The notes under the pieces: model-generated
Told to the model about the DNA's origin: nothing
The model's input: only the letters and a program-made list of their open reading frames with translations
Database searches by the model: none
Assembly: GCA_030611625.1 (NCBI GenBank)
Contig: JAUWPK010000210.1
Span: forward strand, 1-6,693
Direction of reading: 5' to 3'
DNA length: 6,693 nucleotides
Source: Promethearchaeum sp.
GTDB taxonomy: Archaea > Asgardarchaeota > Lokiarchaeia > Sigyniarchaeales > Promethearchaeaceae
Program-made: the position numbers and the translations under genes
Part shown: piece by piece, positions 1 through 5,163 of the stretch
Layout of the letters: the number at the start of each line of letters is the position of its first letter
How positions within the stretch are numbered: the stretch's first letter is position 1

Positions 1-349
1 TAAATGTTTTGATATGAGCAATTTTTTTTTTACTTCTAATTGCATATAGCCCATGAATAACTCTAGGAATAGTTAATCTTAGTAATTCGTCTTCTGGGGT
101 TGATTTTGGGGAATTGATTAATTTATTGATATTAGATTCAAAAGAAATCTTGTTTAAATCGTCTGAAATGTTCAATTCACTATAGCAAAGTAAAGAAGAA
201 ATTATTTCACAAAATCTTCCTGTATGTATTCCAATCTTATCAGGATCACCAAGTATATACGATTTTTTAATTTCAGAGTATTCTTCCTCAATTAAATCAA
301 TATAATTATCTGGAAAAGATTGTTTTAAAATAAAAAAAACAGAAGACAT
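1..349 (-). CDS. HEPN-like protein (3' end outside window), third gene of the wHTH operon
   Basis: Partial gene: 116 codons are read from ATG at 349 to the left edge with no stop. The start is well supported, because GGAGGGT (359-365, minus strand) lies 9 nt upstream and overlaps the stop of the preceding gene. Visible landmarks are GRFCEII near residues 44-50, a run RLTIPRV near 91-97, and IR-SKKKIA-H with R105 and H112. This order (a GRFCE helix, an L-R-L-x-I-P-R segment, then IRxKRxxxH) is what I recall from a widespread unnamed bacterial and archaeal family, and R-x6-H fits the Rx4-6H signature of HEPN ribonuclease-type domains. HEPN proteins often act as RNA-cleaving toxins or defence effectors; that role here is inference. 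The missing C-terminus would normally carry the rest of the fold. The protein is probably co-expressed with the two winged-helix proteins upstream. Whether it is an active nuclease cannot be judged. Confidence 0.72.
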   Translation of the reverse strand, partial: MSSVFFILKQSFPDNYIDLIEEEYSEIKKSYILGDPDKIGIHTGRFCEIISSLLCYSELNISDDLNKISFESNINKLINSPKSTPEDELLRLTIPRVIHGLYAIRSKKKIAHIKTF

Positions 350-356
350 AGATTAT

Positions 357-881
357 TTACCCTCCAGTTTTATTGTGTAAAAATTTTTTGACTTCATTGA
401 TTTTTCCTTTATAAATTGTATATAATGCTTCATTTCCTTCCTTTCCTGCAGTTGAAAGTAAATTCTTTTCTCTTAATCTTTGTGCATGAATGGATACAGT
501 TGAAAATGGTTCAAAATTATTTTCTTTAAGTATATCGTTTACTTCTCTTGTCCGAAATTTCAGTTTTTTTTTCACTTCAATTAGGTATAATGAAGTTGCA
601 AGAAATTTTTCTTGTAAACCCGAATTACTTGTAATTTTATATTGTTCAAAATAAACGTCTAAAGGAAATTCCGCATCAAATTCCTCTTTTTCAATTACTA
701 CTTGCTTTTTGTTTATTTTTTTTTTTTTAATTTCCTCTGGCACGATAGAATTATATTGCTCATTAATCTCAGGTAATATTTTTTCATACATATAAAGAAC
801 AAATTCTTTATCGCCCTTTACTTCAAATTCCTTATTTCCTATTTTAAATTTGATATAACATTCATTGTAGTTTTTTTCCAT
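357..881 (-). CDS. winged-helix-like protein of unknown function (operon gene 2)
   Basis: 174 aa from ATG at 881. I prefer this to the GTG at 893 because GGTGA (891-895, minus) lies about 8 nt before the ATG. Residues 8-38 form a small N-terminal domain (CYIKFKIGNKEFEV, then GDKEFVLYMYEKILPEI). Residues 50-65 are a Lys-rich linker. Residues 78-165 look like an alpha-helical region with a winged helix: a first helix LATSLYLIEVKKK, then FRTREVNDILKENN, a recognition-like segment FSTVSIHAQRLREKNLL, and a short wing with GNEALYTIYKG. The N-terminus aligns with that of the gene just upstream (FEVKGDKEF versus FEIVGNEKF), so the two are paralogues. It probably binds DNA or another nucleic acid, or acts as an adaptor; I do not recognise a named family. 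It sits 4 nt after gene 1 and 7 nt before the HEPN-like gene. Confidence 0.8.
   Translation of the reverse strand: MEKNYNECYIKFKIGNKEFEVKGDKEFVLYMYEKILPEINEQYNSIVPEEIKKKKINKKQVVIEKEEFDAEFPLDVYFEQYKITSNSGLQEKFLATSLYLIEVKKKLKFRTREVNDILKENNFEPFSTVSIHAQRLREKNLLSTAGKEGNEALYTIYKGKINEVKKFLHNKTGG
359..365 (-). promoter_or_regulatory. Shine-Dalgarno GGAGGGT for the HEPN-like gene
   Basis: The minus-strand GGAGGGT spans the last codons and stop of the upstream gene, 9 nt before ATG at 349. It decides that start and shows the host ribosome uses a CCUCC-type anti-SD. Confidence 0.75.
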
Positions 882-885
882 TTGC

Positions 886-1359
886 TTATTCACCTTTTTT
901 TTCTAATTGAAATTCATTTTCAACATATTTCATCCCTTTTAATGTAATTAGATATGTGTTATCTTTCTTATTTTTCATAATTAAACCATATTTTTGGAGA
1001 GAATTAATATGCTGATGAATATTGTTTGGTTCTTTAATTCTGATTTCATTATAAGCATCCAGAATTTCTTTTGAACCTTTAAACTCTTCTAAATTTTTAT
1101 TTTTCATTAACCAGTATGCAATAACCATGATATTTTGATTATGGTTTTTTGGATCTTTTAGTAAGTAAAAATCTCGTATAGAATTTTTTTCAAGACTATG
1201 CAATTGTACGGACTTAAATCCTTCCTTAAGGACTGATTTCTGTTCAATCTTGAAATCTACTATTATTTTTTTATAAAAAGTTTCAATAAATTTTTCATTT
1301 CCCACTATTTCAAACTCTAAAGAGCTCTGCTTAACATGTAATCGGTAATATTCTCCCAT
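886..1359 (-). CDS. winged-helix-like protein of unknown function (operon gene 1)
   Basis: 157 aa from ATG at 1359; a GTG at 1371 would add four residues. I prefer the ATG because the TATA-like box at 1391-1398 predicts transcription beginning near 1368, and because this start matches the preferred start of the paralogue. Residues 4-36 match the N-terminal domain of gene 2 (FEIVGNEKFIETFYKKII). Residues 62-150 run FYLLKDPKNHNQNIMVIAYWL, then EEFKGSKEILDAYNEIR, PNNIHQHINSLQKYGLIM and TYLITLKGMKYVE. That second half resembles a family I recall in archaea and bacteria with a LKxKxPxSxxEKILVIAYYLE pattern and a C-terminal winged helix ending in LTxKGxxYVE. No enzyme motif is visible. As the first gene of the operon it could be an autoregulator or a sensor/adaptor for the HEPN-like protein; that is inference. 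Confidence 0.8.
   Translation of the reverse strand: MGEYYRLHVKQSSLEFEIVGNEKFIETFYKKIIVDFKIEQKSVLKEGFKSVQLHSLEKNSIRDFYLLKDPKNHNQNIMVIAYWLMKNKNLEEFKGSKEILDAYNEIRIKEPNNIHQHINSLQKYGLIMKNKKDNTYLITLKGMKYVENEFQLEKKGE
891..895 (-). promoter_or_regulatory. Shine-Dalgarno GGTGA for operon gene 2
   Basis: GGTGA lies in the closing codons of gene 1, about 8 nt before ATG at 881. It matches part of the archaeal SD consensus GGAGGTGAT and favours ATG 881 over GTG 893. Confidence 0.55.
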
Positions 1360-1371
1360 CGAAAATTTCAC

Positions 1372-1751
1372 TAAATTTATTTTGTTAATTAATATAAACC
1401 CGTCATAGTTTAAAAATGTTTTGAAACAATAAAAGACAATATATTAATTGGTTATTATATAATTTTTATATAAATGACTTTAAGGTTTTGAGGAAATTTC
1501 ATATATTTGTTTATTCCTGTATAAAAAAAAAATTTTTGAGTATTATGAATTTCGTTAATCGTTTAAAAGGCTTTTATAAATATAAATTATTATGTAAGGT
1601 TAATAATAAAAATATAAACAAACTAAAACATAGTGATTCTATTTAGCAATTTTTACCTAAAAAATCTGGATTTATTTATAAAAAATAATGAAATTCCCAA
1701 AGAATTTGGTTTAATTGAAAAATTTTCCAACCAACCTATTGAATAATCAAG
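1372..1751. other. AT-rich intergenic region, no confident gene
   Basis: This gap is extremely AT-rich; a hand count of 1501-1560 gives 10 G/C of 60. Apart from the operon promoter, I see only two short plus-strand frames: 1544 onward (33 codons) and 1633-1746 (37 codons from GTG, ending EFGLIEKFSNQPIE). Neither has an SD or a recognisable family. They may be chance frames or remnants of a decayed gene. No hairpin or tandem repeat stands out. Confidence 0.5.
1391..1398 (-). promoter_or_regulatory. TATA-like box (TTTATATT) for the three-gene operon
   Basis: TTTATATT on the minus strand is centred about 35 nt upstream of ATG 1359. That places the expected archaeal transcription start about 9 nt before the ATG, giving a very short leader. 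No clear purine-rich BRE precedes it, and the region is AT-rich enough that such boxes occur by chance. Confidence 0.35.
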
Positions 1752-2168
1752 TTATTTTGGACGATGAGTTGTAACCTGGTAAAGTTCACCATTTGCTCCA
1801 TCAAAAACCACACATCGATACTGTTGCTGATTTAAAATAAACTCCTGCATCTCCTGATTCGTGCTGTAAATTCTCGCACACTCTTGCCCCAATCGGAATA
1901 GCAACTTTAGCGAGGTCTGCTCACGAATCGACTTCATTAAAATGCTGGGCTGTTGATCCGAAATAATTGTGTCAATCCCGCGGGCGCGATACTCTAATAA
2001 ATGGGGCTGGATTACATTGTTTATTGCTAGTTTACGCACATTCTCATCCGATTTTACATCTCCATCTATCGGTCTTTCAAAAATATCATGAGTCTCATCA
2101 AAAACAATAAGATTTTTCAGCTTTACATGCTCTAATTGATTGCGATCAGTCGTAAAAACATCAATTAA
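1752..2168 (-). pseudogene. HerA-like ATPase, C-terminal half only (copy 1)
   Basis: The frame is open from just after an in-frame TAA (2169-2171) to the stop at 1752, 138 codons. The only conventional start inside it is GTG 2039, which falls after the Walker B region, so this is a 5'-truncated gene. Visible in order are a Walker B-like LIVFDETHDIFER, a helix LLEYRARG, the segment IISDQQPSIL, then LKLLFRLGQECARIY and a C-terminal strand CVVFDGANGELYQVTTHRPK. This series (Walker B, an ISQQPSxL-type sensor segment, LRLxxxxD/Y) is characteristic of HerA/FtsK-superfamily ATPases that pump DNA or work with nucleases. The Walker A half is absent, so it cannot be an active ATPase. The usual DEAH is DETH here. 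The GC content is well above the flanks (25 of 60 at 1921-1980). It is about 86% identical over 109 residues to copy 2 and ends in what looks like the natural C-terminus. Confidence 0.72.
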
Positions 2169-2178
2169 TTACAACAGG

Positions 2179-2310
2179 GAACCGAACTAAACACCAGTTT
2201 TTTGTTTACAATAAAGATAAAATATCAAAAAAACTAAGTCAAGGTATGAACTGCATTCTTATATTCGGTCCACCCGCAGTCGGTAAAATGGTTGTGGGAA
2301 TGGAGTTAGC
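2179..2310 (+). repeat. Direct repeat, copy 1: kinase promoter plus first 22 codons
   Basis: 132 bp aligned without gaps to 3261-3392, with 9 mismatches (93% identity by hand count). It contains the TATA-like box, the start codon and the P-loop of the kinase. Similarity continues leftwards into the HerA-like fragments, with copy 1 holding about 59 bp more at the junction. Similarity ends abruptly after codon 22 of the kinase. Confidence 0.85.
2218..2225 (+). promoter_or_regulatory. TATA-like box (TAAAATAT), kinase copy 1
   Basis: The first base lies 28 nt before ATG 2246, the distance expected for leaderless archaeal transcription. The stretch from 2198 to 2242, including this box, is identical in the second copy upstream of the complete kinase. 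Confidence 0.4.
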
Positions 2311-2341
2311 TAGGAACAAACCTTTAATCATCCCATGTTAA
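2246..2341 (+). pseudogene. P-loop kinase, N-terminal 31 codons (truncated copy)
   Basis: The frame reads MNCILIFGPPAVGKMVVGMELA, matching the complete kinase downstream, then departs at codon 23 (RNKPLIIPC) and stops at 2339-2341. Only the first strand and the Walker A loop (GPPAVGK, residues 8-14) survive, so no kinase activity is possible. Four of the coding differences from the other copy are synonymous and only one codon (V16 versus A16) changes the residue. This suggests the copy diverged while still a working gene and was broken later. The promoter and start codon appear intact, so a 31-residue peptide could still be made. The sequence after the break is not recognised. Confidence 0.7.
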
Positions 2342-2359
2342 AATGTAGTTGGTTCTGAG

Positions 2360-2399
2360 AAAAAAAAAATTATCCGCTATACGCTTTAGCGTTTTTTTT
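2360..2399. terminator. Bidirectional terminator: palindrome flanked by A10 and T8
   Basis: The perfect palindrome ACGCT-TT-AGCGT (2381-2392) has ten As on its left (2360-2369) and a T-run on its right (to 2399). On the plus strand it follows the truncated kinase stop. On the minus strand the hairpin overlaps the last codons of the small ORF and the T10 directly follows its stop. The T-tracts alone could terminate an archaeal polymerase. Confidence 0.6.
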
Positions 2400-2522
2400 A
2401 GAGGTTAATAATGATTGATGGTTTACTTGTCGTCTTATTTCATTGTCATTTTGTTGATCAAGGATTTGTTGATCAAGGCGTTGATTTTCTTCTATTATCC
2501 ATTGTGCTTGTGCTTGTGTCAT
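2370..2522 (-). CDS. Small Gln-rich helical protein, unknown
   Basis: 50 aa from ATG at 2522 (a TTG at 2552 would add ten residues). The sequence is hydrophilic and probably helical: MTQAQAQWIIEENQRL, then LDQQILDQQ, then a basic tail SKKNAKAYSG. An in-frame 15-bp direct repeat (2451-2463 and 2466-2478) encodes the doubled LDQQ. No SD is visible; T/A-rich sequence at about 2535-2548 could hold a promoter but is poorly spaced. The gene stops exactly at a T10 tract on the minus strand with a hairpin just before it, a real-gene-like ending. It lies between the two copies of the HerA/kinase module. It could be a genuine small protein, the start of a longer lost protein, or chance; I do not recognise a family. 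Confidence 0.4.
   Translation of the reverse strand: MTQAQAQWIIEENQRLDQQILDQQNDNEIRRQVNHQSLLTSKKNAKAYSG
2451..2478. repeat. 15-bp-period direct repeat inside the small Gln-rich ORF
   Basis: TTGTTGATCAAGG occurs at 2451-2463 and again at 2466-2478. On the minus strand it encodes LDQQ twice, five residues apart, so the duplication keeps the frame. Confidence 0.8.
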
Positions 2523-2552
2523 ATAATTCAACTCATAAATAAAAATAGTCAA

Positions 2553-2880
2553 ACACCGAAAAACGGTTGTTTGTGATTATTTAAAATTAGAAAAATTATC
2601 TTAGTCTAATAAGTAAAAGATATCTATTAAAGTTTGCGAGATTTCTTCTTTTTTTCTCAAATATTATAATTTTTAAGGCAAAGAGGGTATTTTTTTAAAC
2701 AAAATAATCTTTATATCTAAATCTAAAAACCAATTTCGATGATCCATACTTATAGTCCTATGATCACATTTTCTCTACTTTTGGTCAAAAATAAATAATA
2801 AATGATCCATTTCGCGATGATTCGCACGGGAAAGTCCGATTGTAGATCCTTCATCAAGCGGCTTCCAAAAAAATTTTTTT
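2553..2880. other. Intergenic region with possible gene remnant on the minus strand
   Basis: From 2553 to about 2770 I see only AT-rich sequence and a weak imperfect hairpin (2551-2573). From 2900 down to the TAG at 2775 one minus-strand frame stays open and is GC-richer: it reads through FFWKPLDEGSTIGLSRANH, then REMDHLLFIFDQK. It has no good start and matches nothing I know. It may be the tail of a decayed gene that belonged with the HerA-like copy. An A7T9 tract (2867-2882) after the HerA-like copy 2 stop could terminate minus-strand transcripts. Confidence 0.3.
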
Positions 2881-3279
2881 TTATAAGCCACCCACCACGC
2901 TATCACCTTCCCTATTCTGCAGGAGCTCGCCATTCACTCCATCCATCACCACGCATCGATACCGCTGCTGATCCATGATAAACTCCTGCAACTCGTGATT
3001 CGTGCTGTAAATTCTCGCACACTCTTGACCTAACCGGAATAATAACTTTAACGAGGTCTGCTCACGAATCGACTTCATTAAAATACTGGGCTGCTGATCC
3101 GAAATGATTGGGCCTATTCCACGGGAGCGATACTCTAACAAGTACGGTTGAATTATATTGTTTATTGCTTGTTTGCGCACATTCTCATCCGATTTTACAT
3201 CTCCATCTATCGGTCTTTCAAAAATATCATGGGCCTCATCAAACACAATGAAGCAGAAGCGAACCGAAATAAACACCAT
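2881..3279 (-). pseudogene. HerA-like ATPase, C-terminal half only (copy 2)
   Basis: 132 codons from an ATG at 3279, but homology with copy 1 begins only at IVFDEAHD (about residue 11). The first ten residues are read from the antisense of the kinase upstream region. The Walker B DEAH is intact, followed by ERPIDGDVKSDENVRK, LLEYRSRG, IISDQQPSILMKS, LKLLFRLGQECARIY and CVVMDGVNGELLQ. The end then departs from copy 1 (NREGDSVVGGL), consistent with a frameshift or replaced 3' end. The Walker A half is missing, so it is a broken HerA/FtsK-superfamily gene, though its frame has no internal stop. Copy 1 has about 59 bp more at the junction, so copy 2 has probably suffered a deletion there. It is divergent to, and slightly overlaps, the upstream region of the complete kinase. 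Confidence 0.7.
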
Positions 3280-3392
3280 TTTTTTGTTTACAATAAAGAT
3301 AAAATATCAAAAAAACTAAGTCAAAGTATGAACTGCATCCTTATATTCGGCCCACCTGCAGTCGGCAAAATGGCGGTGGGAATGGAGTTAGC
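3261..3392 (+). repeat. Direct repeat, copy 2: kinase promoter plus first 22 codons
   Basis: The partner of 2179-2310: 132 bp, no gaps, 9 mismatches. Here it leads into the complete kinase gene. Confidence 0.85.
3300..3307 (+). promoter_or_regulatory. TATA-like box (TAAAATAT) for the complete kinase
   Basis: It lies 28 nt before ATG 3328, at the same spacing as in copy 1, inside a stretch identical in both copies. This suggests a leaderless transcript; no SD precedes the ATG. Confidence 0.45.
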
Positions 3393-3888
3393 GCGCATTA
3401 GAAATTATAAATTGGTGCATAATCATTCCTTCATGGAAATTCTTATCCGATTGTTTGAATGGGGCTCAGACACTTTTTGTAACCTGGATGTGGAATTTTA
3501 CTGGCGAGTATGCGAAGAATTGGCGAAAAGTGATATTCCTGGAGTTGTCCTAACCAAAGTGCGACTATTGGAAAAAACCCACGATAATGAATTTGTGGAA
3601 AAAACCTTGGACATTTTTCGGAATAATGGAGCGGAAATATTTCAAGTTGAACTATATGCGACTTTGGAGGAACGAAAACGACGGAATAACACCCCTCTGC
3701 GGTTGCGAGAGAAAGCATCTAAACGCGATTTGGATCAATCCGAAAAAAATATGTTAGTCTATGAAGATAAAAAAATCAACTCTCATCATGAACCCGGATT
3801 AATTGACCCGCACTATCTTAAAATCGATTCCACGAATAAATCGACTGAAGAAACAGTGCAATTAATAATCAAAAATTTGAACTTATAA
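3328..3888 (+). CDS. Small P-loop nucleotide-binding kinase-like protein
   Basis: 186 aa from ATG 3328. Residues 8-15 are the Walker A loop GPPAVGKM, with M where S/T usually stands, as I recall for this family (GPPAVGKMTVG). HNH at 31-33 follows the second strand, the middle holds SDIPGVVLTKVR (68-79), and AEIFQVELYATLEERKRRN (102-120) leads into a LID-like basic region LRLREKASKRD (125-134). This matches bacterial proteins usually labelled AAA ATPase or shikimate-kinase-like; the true substrate is unknown. The frame stays open upstream to 3148, but that stretch is antisense to the HerA-like fragment. The truncated duplicate also supports ATG 3328, since identity covers the TATA-like box and this start. 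GC content is higher than the surroundings (30 of 60 at 3661-3720), consistent with transfer from a bacterium. Copy 1 upstream is a broken version. Confidence 0.85.
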   Translation: MNCILIFGPPAVGKMAVGMELARIRNYKLVHNHSFMEILIRLFEWGSDTFCNLDVEFYWRVCEELAKSDIPGVVLTKVRLLEKTHDNEFVEKTLDIFRNNGAEIFQVELYATLEERKRRNNTPLRLREKASKRDLDQSEKNMLVYEDKKINSHHEPGLIDPHYLKIDSTNKSTEETVQLIIKNLNL

Positions 3889-3932
3889 CTCATAGGAAAA
3901 AATTCTCTTTAATACTTCAGAAGGAATCTTAG

Positions 3933-4394
3933 ACACTCCTACTTTTTCTCAAGAATCTCTCAAAATATTATTATTATTATTATTTCCCACTTAATATCTC
4001 CTTGACTAAGATGGTTAAATATATTCTATTTTCAATTCAGCAGAATAATCGAAATATCCACAGGATTTTGAACGAAATTTTCCCAGAATATATTAGAAAA
4101 ATGCGCGCCGCGTTCATGCCATCGGAAATCGAGTCTGTGGTTAATATTAATTCAGCCATTTTGAATCACTATGTAACAATTGGATTTATTTAAAAATTCC
4201 GAGTATTATCAAATTGTCCCTATAAATCTGTTAAAGGTTTTAATAACAAGCGAAATATTTTGTTTGACTAACATGGGTATCACATAAATTCAACAATTTC
4301 TAAAGAAGCTATAAAGTTTTCCAAGAGCAGAATATATAAAAACGAGAATTATTTAATATTGCATGGTGAAACTAATGTGTGTAGAGAAAATTGA
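3933..4394 (+). pseudogene. Decayed plus-strand gene, unknown family
   Basis: One frame runs from 3933 to a TGA at 4392-4394 with only two stops on the way (TAA at 4191-4193 and at 4269-4271). At this base composition about ten or more stops would be expected. The start would be TTG 4002 or ATG 4011 (MVKYILFSIQQNNRN). The first intact part is about 60 aa and contains RILNEIFPEYIRKMRAAF. The last part reads INSTISKEAIKFSKSRIY, then ENYLILHGETNVCREN. It looks like an old coding region eroded by point mutations; I recognise no domain. It could be a fragment of a mobile-element or defence gene, but nothing shows this. Confidence 0.4.
3967..3984. repeat. (ATT)6 microsatellite
   Basis: Six perfect ATT units lie just before the possible start of the decayed gene. 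Confidence 0.85.
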
Positions 4395-4419
4395 CCAAAA
4401 AATAGCACAAATTAAACAG

Positions 4420-5046
4420 CTAAAAATCATCTGGACTGGATTTACTATCTTTAATTATGATGATTGCGAGGATAAATAATATTAGAAAGCTTGTAATTTC
4501 AATTAATGCATATGCTGACAGATCTATGAATCCAAAGGATATACTACCAATTTCTAAATACCACATTGCGAGGAGAGGTGCTGGTGATTCTGCAATCGAC
4601 TGTATATTATTCCCCCATCCACTCGCAGCACCTTGTTGATCTAGTGGAGCTGCCTTCAATAATCTTATTTGATATAGAGGTTGTGCAAATGCATTTCCAA
4701 TTGTTAAAATTGCCATGAATACAAAAAACATCCAATATTCTGTGAGAAAAGAATATATGAAACATGAAATATGAAATATGAAATATGAAAATAACAGGAG
4801 AAACATCGAAAAGTAAAATAGACTTTTACGGGAATATTTTTTATTAAATTTTCGCACTGCAATTCCCATTGTAAACACCATAAAAATACCATTAATCATC
4901 ATCATTGCACCTATTTCTAATAAACCTGCTGCAAATTTCAAAGATAAAACGAATGGAAGAGAAGTGGATATAATAATGAAAGCAAAATGGTATTTATTCG
5001 AAACAGTCAGTAATGCAAAAAAATGGAATATGTGGACTGGTGAATC
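4420..5046 (-). pseudogene. MFS transporter, C-terminal half (5'-truncated)
   Basis: The frame is open from just after TGA (5047-5049) to the stop at 4420, 208 codons; MFS proteins are usually about 400 residues. The first conventional start is TTG 4941, which would begin inside a membrane segment. Upstream of it the frame already reads membrane sequence (HFFALLTVSNKYHFAFIIIS, then PFVLSLKFAAGLLEIG), so the gene has lost its N-terminal half. After that come further hydrophobic segments (MMMINGIFMVFTMGIAV, a loop FNKKYSRKS like the MFS motif A loop, FYFSMFLLLFSYFIFH, FFVFMAILTIGNAFAQP), a soluble loop with DQQGAASGWGNNIQS, and a last helix FLILFILAIIII with an acidic tail. Substrate unknown. 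A 7-bp tandem repeat lies within the frame. It is divergently oriented to the secreted protein gene at 5164. Confidence 0.65.
4757..4791. repeat. 7-bp tandem repeat, five units (ATGAAAT)
   Basis: Five consecutive ATGAAAN units, the middle three identical (ATGAAAT), lie inside the MFS remnant. Gain or loss of one unit would shift the frame, but gain of three units (21 bp) would keep it. Confidence 0.9.
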
Positions 5047-5123
5047 TCAAAAGCACTTGTGAAATTTTAAATACTATTTTAGCAACTTATCTTTCATTAA
5101 GATTTATTATGACCAACTAATCA

Positions 5124-5136
5124 CCAAAATTATACT
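5124..5136 (+). promoter_or_regulatory. BRE/TATA-like promoter for the secreted protein
   Basis: CCAAAA followed by TTATACT gives a plausible archaeal BRE plus TATA box. The expected transcription start is near 5158, only about 6 nt before ATG 5164. A GGTG at 5153-5156 could serve as a weak SD on a slightly longer transcript. Confidence 0.4.
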
Positions 5137-5163
5137 TTCTAATTAAAAAAATGGTGTTAAATT

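Noticed and set aside
2551..2573. Hairpin AAACACCG/CGGTTGTTT as a regulatory RNA or terminator
   Set aside because: The stem is imperfect and has no following T-run on either strand; chance pairing is likely.
3148..3327. Upstream extension of the kinase frame by 60 codons
   Set aside because: It is read antisense through the HerA-like fragment. The family begins directly with the first strand before the P-loop, and the promoter lies inside the extension.
1752..3392. Insertion sequence or transposon made of the duplicated module
   Set aside because: No transposase, terminal inverted repeats or target-site duplications were seen at the edges of the repeats, so I describe only a duplication.
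3443..3718. Minus-strand open frame of 91 codons
   Set aside because: It lies entirely antisense to the complete kinase, which has clear motifs, so it is a shadow frame.
4457..4639. Plus-strand open frame of 60 codons
   Set aside because: It is antisense to the MFS remnant, with no promoter or protein-family signal.
4757..4791. CRISPR-like array
   Set aside because: The units are 7 bp with no spacers; it is a simple tandem repeat.
4704..4892. Minus-strand open frame of 62 codons
   Set aside because: It is an alternative frame of the MFS remnant. Its repeated FHISYFIFHVSY-like sequence is produced by the 7-bp tandem repeat.
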